Below, in pieces: positions 24,088 through 36,986 of a stretch of 64,000 nt of DNA. The notes below the pieces were generated by a model. It saw nothing but the letters and a program-made list of their open reading frames with translations, was not told the origin of the DNA and did not search any database. The first letter of the stretch is position 1. Each line of letters starts with the position of its first letter. Position numbers and translations under genes: made by a program. Origin of the DNA: Scedosporium boydii (Eukaryota > Ascomycota > Sordariomycetes > Microascales > Microascaceae); the NCBI GenBank assembly GCA_002221725.1, contig NJFT01000057.1:62001-126000 (forward strand). Direction: 5' to 3'.

Positions 24088-26811
24088 GATGGGCGATTAT
24101 TGGGGGGGAAGGAACCGAAACTAAAAAAAAGGGGAAGAAAGGGAGAAGTCTAAATCATCCGGAATATAGAATAGAAACAAAAAGGCGAAAGAACAGACAG
24201 ACGAGCTTCGGTCGAAAGCTCGGCAGGTCCTCGAAGCAGAAGTCGATGGAGGAGGAGGTTGTTGTGGGAAGGGGGAGGTTGAAAAATAGATTAGGGATAG
24301 CTGGCTTGACACGGGGGCTGGAGATCTGGCATCAAGAAGGGTCATTCCTGTTTCTGTCAATGTGTCCAAAAATTTGGTGTGAGCCAGATGACTAAGCTAC
24401 CCCTGGGTCTGGGTCATTTTTGTGATGCAACCAGGCTCAACTCTGAACTCGCTCCATCACCTTCTGTGGGGTCTGGGGGAGACTCTGGAAACGCTATTGT
24501 TGGCACAAGCTGTTCATTTTCCCCATGTCGCTGCCTGATTTAATAGGCCTTGAATGAAGCGAACATGGTGTGCATTCAGATGAATCGTCCCAATGTTTCC
24601 CCCCTTCGCTTGGTCTGATTTGGATCGTATGAAGCAATTATCAATTGATCCGTTTATTTTCCTCTCCTTTTTTTTTTTTTTTTTTTTTTTTTTGTGGGCT
24701 CTTTCTTAGCATCTCACAAACCATGGACGCAATTGATTCTCGTGCTCTGATAATGCTGGCCTTATTCCTTTCTGCTTCCATTTTATGAGTGCGTTCTCAA
24801 TCCAGTACGCAAGCGAGATCCCCAGGTGCCTGTGGCTCTCCAACTCGTCCTATTTTACAGTTACTGAGAAACGAAGCATTCTCTCTGGCGCGTTTGGGGC
24901 TACTAATTTCATGGATAGGGTATTTGCAAGTAACCTTAGTCCCAAAATACGCCGTGGGGTACCTATATATCTCATCCCAGAAACATTTCAGAATATGTCC
25001 AAGCTTATAATACAAAGGAACGATGACGTTAGTAATCGATTCAAGCAGATAACTCATGAGTCTTGAGATAGTGGGAATTATGGAGATATAAACCTCGTCA
25101 AACCCAATCTCCGCAGCTCTCCACTCTGCCGAATACAGATAAGATTTCTAGAATCGCAGAGAGGTGGGTCTTGCTGCGTAGTAATGAGATTAGAATTTGT
25201 TTTCATGGGCCTCATTGAAACAATATAACCGGTAACGTCGCTTGCCACGTAACTCTTTCTTGACTCTTCTGCAGGAGTTATAGAAGTTCCTCCTCTTGAT
25301 ACTGGAGCTCGCAATGCTAGGCTTAAGAGAGGTAGGTGATTCTGTAGGCCGCCGGACACTATCGTCGTCACAGCCATTTGCCGTAGAATAATATCGGGGA
25401 GGGGATGCCTGCGATACTGAGAATATTGGTGACGAGCCTGATGCGGGAGAGATAAGTATCTTCGAGTCAGTCACTATAGTGGTGAGACATATCGGCTAGG
25501 TGTTGAGCAGCTTCTTCATTGCAGTGGCTTCGAACGGCATAGCTGTCGAACTCTCTCCCCAATCTGCGTTCACTCTACCTAGTCCCCTTTTGTAGCTTCC
25601 CTGGGACCTCTTTAAACTTACAACATAGTTTACCGTCCTCACTCTCTCCAGTGATGCATTCTCCTGGAGTTCCCGATCAAGGGAAAATCCCGACTCTGTC
25701 AACCAATCATTCTTGTATCATATCTATAGGGATTTTGCTCCTTCGACATCAACATCGCAGAGTCGCGTATTAGTTTATCCATCACTCCATCCTCACGTCT
25801 CTATAACAGAAACTCAAACTGCAGTTTGGGACAAGAGAGGAATCATGTCATTCCCAGTGATGCTGACTTATTCATGGGGCTGTTTCAACTACCTTCGGCG
25901 TGTGCCAAAAGGACACCTTCCCATCCTTGAGCGTTAACTTATAGACTGTAAGAGTAGGTCGTGTCACAGAGTGAAGGAGAACAGTAAGACTAGTGAAGGT
26001 CGAGTATGGGTCTGGTATGAAAGGGTCACTAATCGCTGATTCCCCCCTTCTTCTTTTCCTCTGGAATCCTCCCTTTTTATATTCTTCCCAGCTCCTCATA
26101 TGATCTTCCCCCAAGCTCTTCCGTTACTCTGAAAGTTCCCTCTTAGTTTCCCTATTCCAACCTTATCTCACACTCTAGATTCAGTACGCCTATAGCTCTA
26201 TAGGCATACTCTATCCAGCCTATTTACCACATCATACCTCTCCAATTGGAATGACGACTGTCTTCCGTGCTGGTTCTGTCATTCTGAGGTGATCCTAGTG
26301 CCCCCTCTGCCCTAATGTGGCCCTGCGGTTACCTCGTGCCATAACATAGACTTCTGTGGACGCGGGAATCCTGCCAACAGAGCCTCCATGAAGGGACAAT
26401 GTAGCACTACTGGCCTTTTCTACCTATAAGAAGTAGGTGGAGGAACAAGAGTCCGAGCTACTAGTCTTAGGCGGCTGTGTAACTCAACCCCTCAGAATGT
26501 TACACCTCCATCTCCTGCAAACTTTTGGCCGTCAGTATACAGTGCTACAGACTGCAAGGAGAAGTCGCCAAGGGATATGCCAAGGCCTGTAAAATATATA
26601 GACCCTGGCCAGGCTGGTGAATGTGTAACCAGGAAATTAATTTCTTAGGGGATCGGAGCAAGGGGGCCAACAATCCTCAGCTGTGATGAAAAAACAAAAA
26701 ATGAATAGGATGGGCTCGCGACAGGTCAGCATTTCCATTCCTCCATCTCCTCTCCACTTCTGAGCATCCATCCCAGTCCTTTCCGTCTTCTCTTACTCTC
26801 TTTTGGCTAGG
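24088..26811. other. Spacer: sec61 promoter side and gene-free DNA
   Basis: Plus-strand purine tract at 24119-24150 (CT-rich on the sec61 strand) is a likely sec61 promoter element just upstream of the start. The rest, 24.4-26.8 kb, has only short frames on both strands with stop codons at about chance density. ATCAATTGAT occurs at 24640. No gene supported. Confidence 0.45.
24668..24693. repeat. Homopolymer run T26
   Basis: Twenty-six consecutive T, the longest homopolymer in the window. It is probably length-variable and a likely assembly weak point. It could be a nucleosome-free element, but no gene starts nearby. Confidence 0.95.
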
Positions 26812-27624
26812 CTCCCGATATTTATCTACCTCTGCGCAATGGTGATGCGTCCACTGCCTCGATGATTTTCAACGCTCCCCAACTTGTCGTTAAGTATGCT
26901 GAATCGCCTGACTATGCCGGAAACGGTGTCGAGATCGTGCGTATGGAGCATAAGAGCGATTCCGTCCGGGCAGCCGCCGTGGAGACATACGGCGGTATCT
27001 ATCTCAACATGGACGCAATATCGCTGCGAGACCTTCGATCCTTGCTCGAGACTGGGTTTAACACTATCCTGGGTAGGCAAGCGAAGGGTGAAGTTATGAG
27101 TGGGAATTTCATCGGTAAGGGCGGGCTGTGAATTTCTCTCAAGGTGCTCTTCGATCAGAGATGGACCACCCATTCGAACATCGCAATGACGAGGATCGCA
27201 AAACGGCTTGCAAGGCTGGACCGCGAGGTTCTCATTATGGAACGACCTACCATGGGACCCGAGCATTGGAAGGGGACAGCCACCCAGGCATTCTACGAAG
27301 TCCATTACGACTTGGAGGCTAACCTCAAGGGACTTTCTAACGGAGCGCCACTGAGAGATTTTAACGAGAGTGTGACGACAGGTGGGAAGAAGGATTTCCC
27401 AAAGTGGCAGAAGGATTACTCGAACACATATATCCTTCATGCATTCCATGAAAATCGCGGGCTTCGTCTACCCAAATCTTTACATCTTTTGATTAGGGTA
27501 CGCCGAGATACTGGTGAGGAGGAGCGACTTTGCGAGGGCTGTGTACCCTATCGCGAAGCATATGTACGACAATGGGTTTATAGACTTTGACGATCCATTG
27601 GAATATACCGTAATTGAGGGCTAG
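26812..27624 (+). pseudogene. Broken DXD-type sugar transferase (Gly_transf_sug/OCH1-like)
   Basis: Remnant of a fungal glycosyltransferase of the DXD sugar-binding family. Frame 1 (to about 27115) has GVEIVRMEHKSDSVRAAAVE and then YGGIYLNMDAISLRDLRSLL, the family core. Further on, after a frame change, FDQRWTTHSNIAM, a middle domain and YILHAFHENRG follow (27144-27475). After a third frame, YAEILVRRSDFARAVYPIAK and a natural stop TAG at 27622-27624 follow. Breaks: no start codon and no N-terminal part; the first Asp of the DXD motif is Asn (N-M-D); an in-frame TGA at 27129; about 15-20 residues missing between the Gly-rich stretch and the WTTHSN motif; a second frame break near 27490-27510. 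Possible introns at the breaks would be only about 30 nt, too short. A heavily spliced functional gene is the less likely alternative. Confidence 0.75.
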
Positions 27625-27939
27625 ATACATGTTGTACGTGGCTGTTGTCGAGTTCAACGTTGGAGTAATCACATTCGCTCTTCTGATTCCAAGCCCGATG
27701 TCGCGTACGCATCATCTTGCTGAGCTCAGCTCCGGGTACGTACCGCCCGACTCTGGTCCGTGCATTGTGCATGGATATTCGGGACTAAGTTTTAGGCCTT
27801 CGTAGACTTTCAAGGAATTATTGTCAGAGGCCCTCAGCACAGAAATTCAAGATCGCCTTCGCCTTTGAGCTCGCTAGCTTGCGTCGCTTATGGGATGCGA
27901 TCCCGGTGATACCACTCGCTATGTCTTAATCGTGCACAG
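27625..27939 (+). promoter_or_regulatory. Spacer/promoter of the MOD5-type gene
   Basis: About 315 bases between the dead glycosyltransferase and the next ATG; it must contain the promoter of the MOD5-type gene. No distinct motif recognised. Confidence 0.4.
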
Positions 27940-29462
27940 ATGAACCGAGTATTCAACTTCATCTCTCGCCTGCGATATGTCAGAACCATGACCGCGCTCA
28001 AAACCTCTCCGCCGACTCGACCCCTTGTGGTCATCTTGGGGTCTACCGGTACGGGGAAATCAGATGTGAGGATGCCCAGTTGACTCTTAGAATAACGTAT
28101 AAACGGAAATTTCTAACGCTTTCCAATCGCTAGCTTGCGGTCGAGCTCGCCACGCGGTTCCGAGGTGAGGTTATAAACGCCGATGCGATGCAACTGTACC
28201 GTGGCCTGCCCATCATAACGAACAAGATGCCCGTCGCCGAACGCCGAGATATACCCCACTACCTACTCGACCACATATCTCTGTCGGAGGAAACATGGGT
28301 CGTTGAAGACTTCAAGCGCGAGGCGACATCGCTAATCCAAGAAATCCGGAGTCGGGGAAAGTTACCCATCGTCGTGGGCGGAACGCACTACTACACGAAC
28401 GCGCTCCTCTTCGAAAACATCCTAGTCGAAGCGGAGGAAGATAAGAGTGCCGATTTCCCGATCCTGGATGCACCTACCGAGGTCATCCTGGAGAAGCTTC
28501 GGGAGGTGGACCCGATAATGGCTCAGAGGTGGCATCCCAATGACAGGCGCAAGATCCGGAGATCATTGCAGATTTACCTGCGTAGCGGCCAGCGCGCTTC
28601 GGACATATACGCCGAGCAGCGCAGCAAAAATGCTGCTTCTGAGAAGGCGCAGAATGAGGACTGTGAAGACCCGCCATGGGAGACGCTCTTATTTTGGGTT
28701 CATTCTGACCCGGAGGTTCTCAAGACTCGTCTCGACACGCGCGTTGACAAGATGGTAGAAACCGGTCTCATGGATGAAGTCCGTGATCTCTACAAATACT
28801 TAAAAGAGCAACGCGCCGCTGGGAATGACGTCGACCTAACGCGGGGCATCTGGCAGTCAATCGGTTTCAAGGAATTCCAAAGGTATCTCGAGGCCACGGA
28901 TGACACCGCCATCGCCGCGGAGGCCCTTACAGAGAAGGCTATAGCCAAGCTCAAATCAGCGGCAATACAAGACGTGAAGACAGCGACGCGGAGATACGCG
29001 GGCTACCAGACCAAATGGATCAAGCGGAAGCTCATCCCGCTCTTAAAGGAGGAGCACGACCGTGCTTGCGACCACTTATTCGTTTTCAATAGTACCGACG
29101 TGTCGGTATGGTCCGACAACGTCGCGAGACCAGCCGGCGAGATCACGGAGGCATTTCTAGAGGGTCGGGCTTTACCTGCTCCCGTGAGCCTCTCCGACAC
29201 GGCGAAGCTGGTGCTTGAGGGCGCGAGCGATGCTACGGAGTATGTGCGATGCAGGAAGACTTGCGAACTCTGTAACGTGACGGCATTGTATGAGGTCAAA
29301 TGGCAGGAGCACTTGCGTAGCCATCGGCATAAAAGGGCGGCTTCGAGGCAGAAGAAGCGAGCACTGGTTCCCGTTCCAGTTAAGGTGGCTGTCAAGGATA
29401 CAGAACCGAATACGAGTCCAGAGAGTAATAGCCCCGGTTTAAGCTTAATAGACCCGCCTTGA
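27940..29462 (+). CDS. mod5: tRNA dimethylallyltransferase (IPP transferase, MOD5 type)
   Basis: Transfers a dimethylallyl group to A37 of tRNAs reading UNN codons. Exons 27940-28065 and 28134-29462 give 484 residues; the 68-nt intron (GTGAGG, TCTAAC, TAG) lies just after the P-loop. Motifs: GSTGTGKS P-loop at 34-41, NADAMQLYRGLPIITNKM around 57-74 (substrate/tRNA site), VVGGTHYYTNALL, and a C-terminal zinc finger with C419, C422, H435, H441 (C-x2-C-x12-H-x5-H) found in eukaryotic members, followed by a Lys/Arg-rich tail. Met1 and Met17 are in frame; the 16 residues between are basic and lack acidic residues. This matches yeast MOD5, where two starts give mitochondrial and cytosolic/nuclear forms. 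The downstream start, ATG 27988, has context ACCATGA. Confidence 0.93.
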
Positions 29463-31676
29463 GATTTCATGAGAACTCTAAGCCTTCAAGTCGGGATGCG
29501 TACCCAAAGATAAAAGTAAAAATGTGAAAGCCCGTGCAAAATGCCTTTTTTTTGCACCTCGACCCACTTCTCGAGTCCTCCAAAAGCAATAATCTATGAC
29601 GTATTGAGAGTAACAGTCACCTCACTCCTCACAGCCCGCTCTCGCCTCCAGCCTGTCCTCTTCGTCGTCACCTCGTCGTCCTCGAACATCTCCCCGAGCC
29701 TCTCGACCACTGGACATTCCGACGCTGACAGGGGGGAAGATTGGCGATTGGCCCTCCGCCTTTGCTACCGGGGAGAACAGGCATGGACTCACTGCTGCCT
29801 ACTTCGTAGTAGTTTCTTTGCTGCTTTCCTGCAATGTGACCTTCCGCCTGGAAATAATAAGTTTGTCCAGGGGGATCTTCCATGCTTGCCACCTAGTCAG
29901 CCTTAACGCTCCCGTTGCCCTCACCCGTGATGACGTCCCCAAAGCCCTCGGATCTCCCGTCCTAGTCTAGGCAGACAACTCAATGGCTCGATGCTCTCAC
30001 TGAGGATGAATATGTCATGCGAGTCGGCAAAGTTTCTCCGCCAACTCCGATCTGTTTGGAATGTTCTGTGGGCAGTTGCCGTCCTTTCTGGACTAGGCTT
30101 GACAGCTGCCATACGTCAACGGGCAGAAGGTACTTCGTACGTCGCGTCTCTGCCAAGAGATGTCGGACATAGTCGTTTTCGGCGTTTAAACGGGTACGAA
30201 TACTCGCATAGCTCGGACAAAGGATTACTAGCACAGCCAAGAAGAGGGGGTTAGCTGCGCTTTTACGCGTATTGCAACCCCAAACGGATTATTGCACCAA
30301 GTATCCCTACTTCGTACCTTCACTCCTTCAGCAAAGCAGAAGGCCATGCTACGGGATGAATCGGTGGGGTTAATCTCCGGCGGCGGCTTAGAGGTTTACG
30401 TGGTTACGTGGTGTTTGTTATCTGTGCACATGCCCTCAGGCTTCGGGAGGGGAGGGAGCACAGAGCGGAAGTCCGCCATGACTTGGAAATGTGGCAACAA
30501 CGCCAGGCAGCAGGATTCTCTCATTCTGTCTCCTTCTACACGCCTTGTCCGGCAGTTACGACTTGCGTGTACTTCAGACAGGGAAAGCTTGGACTTTCAA
30601 GGATAACTGCACACGCACTCGATGCTACACTGAAGGCTCAGGAGGGTTACTACTACTGTGTAGAGCACAATCGCCGGACGGTGATGTTGGAGGATTGACC
30701 TGGTTCGGCTTCGGGGGACTTGAAAATCTTTGGCGTGGGTTTTTGGCGGAGGGATTCCACAGTCCGAACTTGGAAGTACGAGGTACTTGTACACACACAC
30801 ACACACTTGTACTCCACACACTCCCTCCTCAAGCTTCATCGTCGCATCTCAGCCTGCCACCCTGGGCAGTCAATCGTCACATCATTGGGTGGCCTTGCCA
30901 CTTGACGCCAACTGCTTCGCTGAGACTAGACCTGTATCAAAATGCTCAAACATTTGATCAAGGTTCAATGTGGTGTCCCACGCACCCCGCCACAAAGTGA
31001 TAATATTTGCCCATGGCCCACTACGTCAACGCTTCGGTTTCGCGCGTGCTTGTTTGATCTCATCCTTTGCAGCTCCAACTTTTTTCCTATCCTTCATCTT
31101 TAGGCCAACATTTCTGTCATCAACCTCGAGCAACACCCAATAACTCCATTTGTATACCTTAGTTTCTAGTCTCATCCCATTTCGCCTTCTCCCTCAAGCT
31201 CTGCCATCAGATCAGCCCCTTCTTGCGGTGGCGTTTTTACCCCTCCACTGTGAGACAAGCCTCAACGATAAAGCTTTGCCCTCATCATGGGAAGCAGCAC
31301 AACGCCTCGATCCAGCCTAGATATTCTCTTCTGATCACCGGGATTCATCTTTTCCGGAGCGTGTCATTCTCTGTGGAATCCGAATTCCGGTTGGATAGCG
31401 CTACGTCGAAGAGGGTCGGCCTAGTCTCCATTCCCGTGACATCCGAACAGCTTTGCTAGCCTCTGGACCACGGCGCATAACCGCCTGTATCTGACTACAG
31501 ACCACGTCTACCCTCAGCCGATAAGCCTAGGAGCGTCCCTCCACACCAGTCCCTTTTTTTCCGGGGGACGTGGGCCTTGCGCTTGTTGGGCGGCATTCAT
31601 AAATGCGCCGCCTCCCTTAAAGGTACCTTTTACACAACAAATTTGGTGTGCCCTGCGCGCATCTTCGTCCAGAACC
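29463..31676. other. Gene-free spacer before the Zn2Cys6 regulator
   Basis: No gene supported. Contains TACTTCGTA at 29810, 30131 and 30308 and an (AC)8 microsatellite at 30791-30806. The last ~600 bases (31070-31670), with pyrimidine-rich stretches, should include the promoter and leader of the regulator gene. Confidence 0.5.
30791..30806. repeat. (AC)8 microsatellite
   Basis: Sixteen bases of perfect AC dinucleotide repeat in intergenic DNA. Confidence 0.95.
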
Positions 31677-34264
31677 ATGTCTTCATCTACGGGTGCGCCA
31701 ACGCCTTCTTCCACCACCTCTACAACCGCCGGGAAGGCTCCGAGGATCCTCGCGTGCGTCCTCTGTCAACATCGCAAGATAAAATGCGACCGAAACACGC
31801 CCTGCTCTAACTGTATCAAGGTATGCGCCTACCATGTACTTCCATGCCTCTCTCCCATTTGCGATTTTCACCAGACTCCGTAGTCCCCACCCTACCCAGA
31901 GCGCTTCCTTTCCCAACTTCATTGATGATATTTCCGCCTCCACTGCTGCCGCTGACCCTCTCTGATGTACAATCCACTTCTTCTCAGGCCAATGTCACAT
32001 GCACGCCGAGCACACCAGCGCCGGCCCGCAAGAGGCGCCGGCCGAATCAAGACTTGCAGGAGAGGCTGGCGAGATGTGAGGCTTTGCTGCAAAACTATGC
32101 CACTGCTGCTGCTGCATCGGGCGAGTCACCGGCCGGGCCAAGTACTAATCATGTTGTTATCCCTACCGGCGCTGGATCTCGCTCGTCCATCATTGCCCGG
32201 GATCCATCCAAGTATCCCGACCCCATGCCACCCTGGACACCTGCTGGAAAGGTAGTTGTGGAAGACGGCAGTACTCGTTTCGTCGATAGCTTCCTGTGGG
32301 GTAAATTACACGATGAGGTGTGTTAGAGAATCCATCTACAGCTCTTCCCAGACCCCCCTCAATGAGTAATCTGAACTAATGTGGCATGTATGCCATAGCT
32401 CAATGAGATGAGGAGGATCATTGAAGCTGATGAAGCTGAGGATCATTCCACTTTGGCTTCTGAAGCGGCTACTCCAGAAGACGCCACCGATCTCCTGCTC
32501 GGCGACTATGCTAGTATGAGCCTGGATGATGCGTACCCGGAGCCGGTTCACGTATTCCGTCTATGGCAGATATTCCTCGAACGGGTGAATCCAATCATTA
32601 AGATTATCCACGTCCCATCTATCCAGCCCTACGTCGTCGAGGTAGCCAGCGGCAACTGGAACGTTCCGCCGAATCATCAGCCGCTCTTATTCTCCATCTT
32701 CAACGTTGCCGTTTTTTCCATGTCTGACTCGGAGTCTCGGCAAATGCTTGGCATGTCGCGCGAATCGGCTTTGCGCAAGTTCTCGTCTGGCGTCCGGGCG
32801 GCGCTGATGAAGGTCAACTTCATGAAGACCTATGATCTCTACATTCTTCAGTCTCTAGCGTTCTATTTGGTATGTTTTGCGTGGATTTCGTCAGTTGGGG
32901 CCTCCGTGAGCAACTGCCTTGCTAACCTTGGGTAAATCTAGCTATCCCTTTATGGCCGTCATAATCGAGATGCGGCTTGGATCTTCAGCGGGGTGTGCAT
33001 CCGTATCGCACAAAAGATGGGACTTCATCGAGACGGCGAAAGCCTCAACCTAACTCCATTCGAAACCGAAATGCGCAGACGATTGTGGTGGCAGCTAGTC
33101 ATTCTAGATGCGGCGTGGGCACTGCTATCCGGCATGACGTACCCCATAATCTCGGTCAACTGGACCACCAAGGTACCGCGGAATGTGAACGACGCCGACC
33201 TTTTCCCGGGATCGACCGAGCCTATCCAGGAGCGGGAGGGGCCGACGGAGATGGGATTCACTCTTCTCATGGCTACAATTTGGGGGTTCATCATCAAGTG
33301 CCACCATCAATTCCCCGGGTTCGAAGCGGCGGTCCTCGGATATGATGTCGAGTCAATCGGGTCCAAGGACAGGCCTGCAGAACGACTCCCAATTGTCGTT
33401 GACAGTTCTCATCAATTGAAGTACAAGAGTCTCTTGGATCAGTTGAGGGCCGAGCTGGATAGAGTGGTGGATAAGTACATCGATCCAGGAGCTGGAGCAG
33501 CGCATCTAGTCGCGTCGAGGCTTCCTCGACTGATATCCGCGAAAGTGGGCCAGCTCTTCGTCCCCATCACCGAGTTACCGGAATATGGAACGGAAATCTT
33601 CAACATGGACGATAACTTGTTCCGGCTGGGAGTATATAACATCGAAGGTAACCTGGAGCTATACGATCTGATGAACGCCAAAGGCTTCATGTGGTACTGC
33701 CGGTTGCACTTCCAAGTTGAAATGCTCACTGCTTTGGTGGGACAGCTCATCACGCGACAGACGGGTTCATTAGTCGATAGGGCATGGCGGGCGCTCGACG
33801 GGCTATTCAGACATCACCCCGAGCTGTACGACATGTCTTCGAAACCAAACATCACGCTCCGATCGTTTGTCCTCAAGGCGTGGAAGGGACGCGCGCAGGC
33901 TCTTACCCAACAAGGACAGTCGGCGGTGATGCCGTACTATGTTCAGGAGCTAATGAGAGGGCTTCCGGAGGGGAGAATATCCGAGTCGGCGACCCCCGGA
34001 AGCGTCGTATCATCGGCCGTGGGCGGAAGTAGCCAGAAGACGGGCGGTCGGGATTTCCCCAATGCCAATACGAAGTGGGAGTATGGACCCGCACACGACC
34101 ATGGAAGTACCGATAACGGCGGTTTCGGCCCAGGACTTATGGACATTGGTGCAGTGGATTGGGATATGTTCGCCGACAGCATGTCCTCTGGGCATGGAGC
34201 GCCCGGATCGAGTTCTGGGTTGGGATTCGGGGGTTTGGGACCTAATATAGGGCCTCCGTGGTAA
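31677..34264 (+). CDS. Zn2Cys6 transcription factor with Fungal_trans domain
   Basis: Fungal binuclear-cluster activator/repressor, nuclear, 755 residues. Four exons, 31677-31820, 31988-32317, 32399-32869 and 32942-34264; all joins are in phase 0, with introns of 167, 81, 72 nt carrying CTAAT/CTAAC branch sites. The DNA-binding cluster is at Cys27, 30, 37, 43, 46, 53 (C-x2-C-x6-C-x5-C-x2-C-x6-C) and is split by intron 1 after Lys48. An Arg/Lys stretch (62-66) and a short coiled coil near 66-90 follow. The middle domain has FRLWQIFLERVNPIIKIIH and GVCIRIAQKMGLHRDGE then MRRRLWWQLVILD, the Fungal_trans signature. The last ~100 residues are Gly/Ser-rich and probably an activation region. Target genes are not visible; the MFS transporter 2.7 kb downstream on the same strand is a possible target. 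Confidence 0.93.
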
Positions 34265-36986
34265 GACGGAAGTTTATTCTTCCTTCTATTTCTTACTCGT
34301 CCATGCGGCGGCATCGATATATTCGTCTGGGTTTCGTTTACGTTTGCTGTCTATTGGGGCTATATGGGCTAGCAAGGCGCGAATAATTAAAGGAGGGAAA
34401 AAAAGTATTCCGGAAGGGCCGGAACATGTGTACGATTCACGGGCGTTGGCACGTTGGCGCAAGAGGATGTTCCTATACGGGGGATATTGGGCGGTTCTAT
34501 CTACTTTTCCCCCTCACCCCCAATCTTCTTTCTTCTTTTTTTTGCTACTTCTTTTCGCTCTTCTGGTGGACAGTATCTTTGCTAGATACACGATGGCATG
34601 GATCCAGCCGGGAAACGAGAGCAGGGAGGCTAATTCTCGACTTCGTTCTCAGGCCTTTTGACATCTTGTGCGTTGGCGTTTGATCTTGGATGTCGTATTT
34701 ATACCCCACACCAATCCTCAAATGTTCATACCCTTCTCCGCTTTCCCTTCCCCCGCGTGTACCATCACCGCTACGGATTCACGATCTTAACCTACACACT
34801 CTGCCCCGCTTCCCCGCCTCTTCCTCTCTGCTCTGGGTTAGACTGGATGGATATTCTAGTTAACGGATCAAGGCTTTCTGTTTTTTTTTTTGGAAATCGC
34901 GATATCTTCGTACGATGTCAGGATATAAAATAAGAAGAAGAAAAAAAAAGGCAGACTCTCCGCTTTGGGACCGCATGTAGGAATAGTATGTAGTTAATAA
35001 TAAACATGATTTCAGGATTCCGTGTATTGGTCTCCGCTTGACCTTTCAAATCCTACGAAATGGTGAGGCTGAAGGGAAAGACGAGGATGGAGCTTAGGGT
35101 GTAGTTTATATGGTTGAAAGTAGCCGATGAGCGGATTGTAAAGATTACGGAAAGATTGATTCGTTTTAGAGCTTGGGGTTGCGGAGAGTGGTTCTGGCCG
35201 TGGCGTGACTTTGTCGTATTCGGATCCTTGCGCGAGTCCGAAGAGCATTGCTCTCGTGCTCGCTTTCCTTTTGTTCGTTTCTTTCTCGCCTTCCTCGGTG
35301 GAAATGGAGAAATATCATAGTCGTAAAAGCGAAAAAAAAAATTCGAATGAGAAGAGAAGGAAGGGTCTCCTCAGGATCCGACTGGAAGAATATTTCATCT
35401 TTTCAGGGCCAGGGAATGGCATGTAGAAATCCCGGGACGTGAGTGTCACAGAGCAACCTCGGGGACTTCCAAATTGATCTCCAAAGTGAGATGTCTGGGA
35501 TATGGCTACGGCACTTTCTACAACGAAAGGAAATACAGCACCAGGTTCGCTAAACTTATGGCAGCAGGCGGCCGGGGAGAGAGTACAAGAAAGAGCGGAA
35601 AGGCAGCAAGTTGATATTAGAGCTTCTTGGCGTCATTACCGAGAGACTGGGTCGGCATGGGGCCCGAACGGGAAAAGTCTTGGGTGGCTTAACTTGATGA
35701 CACAAAACCAAGTTCTGTGGTAGTGGCATTAGCTTCAACTCCGGAGGTTGGCAGCGGAGACGAGAGGCGTACGGAGTACTACTGATGCGTGCGGGTACCA
35801 GGATGGGCGATGTAGATTAAGCTTGCAGAAACCAGGTTAATAAAGCTTGGAAAGCGGAAGAGTTGGACGCAGAAGATCCGGTCCGGCCGAGTCCAGACCT
35901 ATGGAAGCTGTCAAGAGGTAGACGAATCAGTAAACTAACAATTAAAACATCCATTTGATGGCACAAGCCCTCGTCTTCGAGCTTCTTTCCCGTCCCACGC
36001 GACCACGAGCTTAATCGCCGGTCCGGTCGCAGCTGTCGTGCTCGGGTGGGAAACGGTCGTTGTACCCGTTGTCGTACCCGCTGTTGTACCCGAGGACGCC
36101 GAAGTTGTCCGACAGCAACCTTGATTCAAATTTGGCTTTTCGGCCGCTACAAACCCAGTAAGACCCGTCCTTGCACCCGGCTTTGCACCCGCTTGTGCCC
36201 GCCTCGCTCTCACTAACAAGTCCTGCTCCGTCAATGCTTCAAGGACACAGGCCGGGCGACAGCCAACATCTCCGATGGCTCTTGGGTCTTCCACCCTTGT
36301 TTCGTGCGCAAGTTTTACTCTATTTATTTTATTTATTTTATTTTCACTTTTATGTTACGTTATTGTACTTTTCTAATTTTTTTCTAGTATTTTCTTTTCT
36401 TTCTCATGTCCGATCCGATCCATGGTTCGCTCACTTATACCAGAGATTCACGCTCACGTCGGTCAACACTGCATTCAAGTCCCGAGTAACTAAAGGAGAC
36501 TCTGTCTATCGTATTTCTCGCTTTCGACGCGGCTCTATAGAAACAGGCTTGACCATGTCTTCCCTCCTGCTTCCCAGTAGTTGGCTCTGTACATCCTACG
36601 GCACAGTAAGACGCGTCGGGTCCAAGACTTTTCTGCATTGTGCACAAGTTGCCCAACTTCCTATTGTGGTTTCGGGCTCGTCTGGCTTCATGACCGAGAT
36701 GATTGTATATATATACTATGAATCCCTGGTACTAACTTGCACTCCCATCAAATCCCCGGGACCCGAACGCATCGGCTCCTCAATTTCGATCACATTCCTT
36801 TATCTATTTCTTCTTGTATTATTATATTTCGAACTTACCATTCCCTCAATTGACAAGATTATTTCCAAACCACCACCCGATAAATAGATAGCCTGCGTGC
36901 TTGCTTGTGAGCTCTGGTGCTCATAAAGAGCTACCCTTTCAACCCATCTCTTTCATAACTTACACCGTCTTCGCCCTACTCGCAGA
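34265..36986. other. Gene-free spacer before the MFS transporter
   Basis: No gene supported. Contains one reverse TACTCCGTA (35770), a 12-nt triple repeat at 36056-36091, A/T-rich stretches with TTTAT repeats near 36310-36345, and a T-rich run near 34880. The 3' end of the regulator and the promoter of the transporter must lie here. Confidence 0.5.
36056..36091. repeat. Three imperfect tandem copies of a 12-nt unit
   Basis: Units GTCGTTGTACCC, GTTGTCGTACCC and GCTGTTGTACCC follow one another without gaps. On the minus strand they would read as Thr/Gly-rich residues in a 119-codon frame (35935-36294) that has no other support. Confidence 0.8.

Noticed and set aside
25190..25702. Two in-frame minus-strand open stretches (68 and 94 codons) separated by one stop
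   Set aside because: Lengths are within chance, no family resemblance, no splice signal that removes the stop.
26150..26640. Minus-strand frame with a YTDG-like stretch suggestive of an RNase H or transposon relic
   Set aside because: Six stop codons in about 150 codons, close to what a random frame gives; resemblance to a reverse-transcriptase RNase H motif is too short.
35935..36294. Minus-strand frame with Thr/Gly repeats
   Set aside because: The apparent low-complexity protein is explained by the 12-nt DNA repeat; no start context or domain support.
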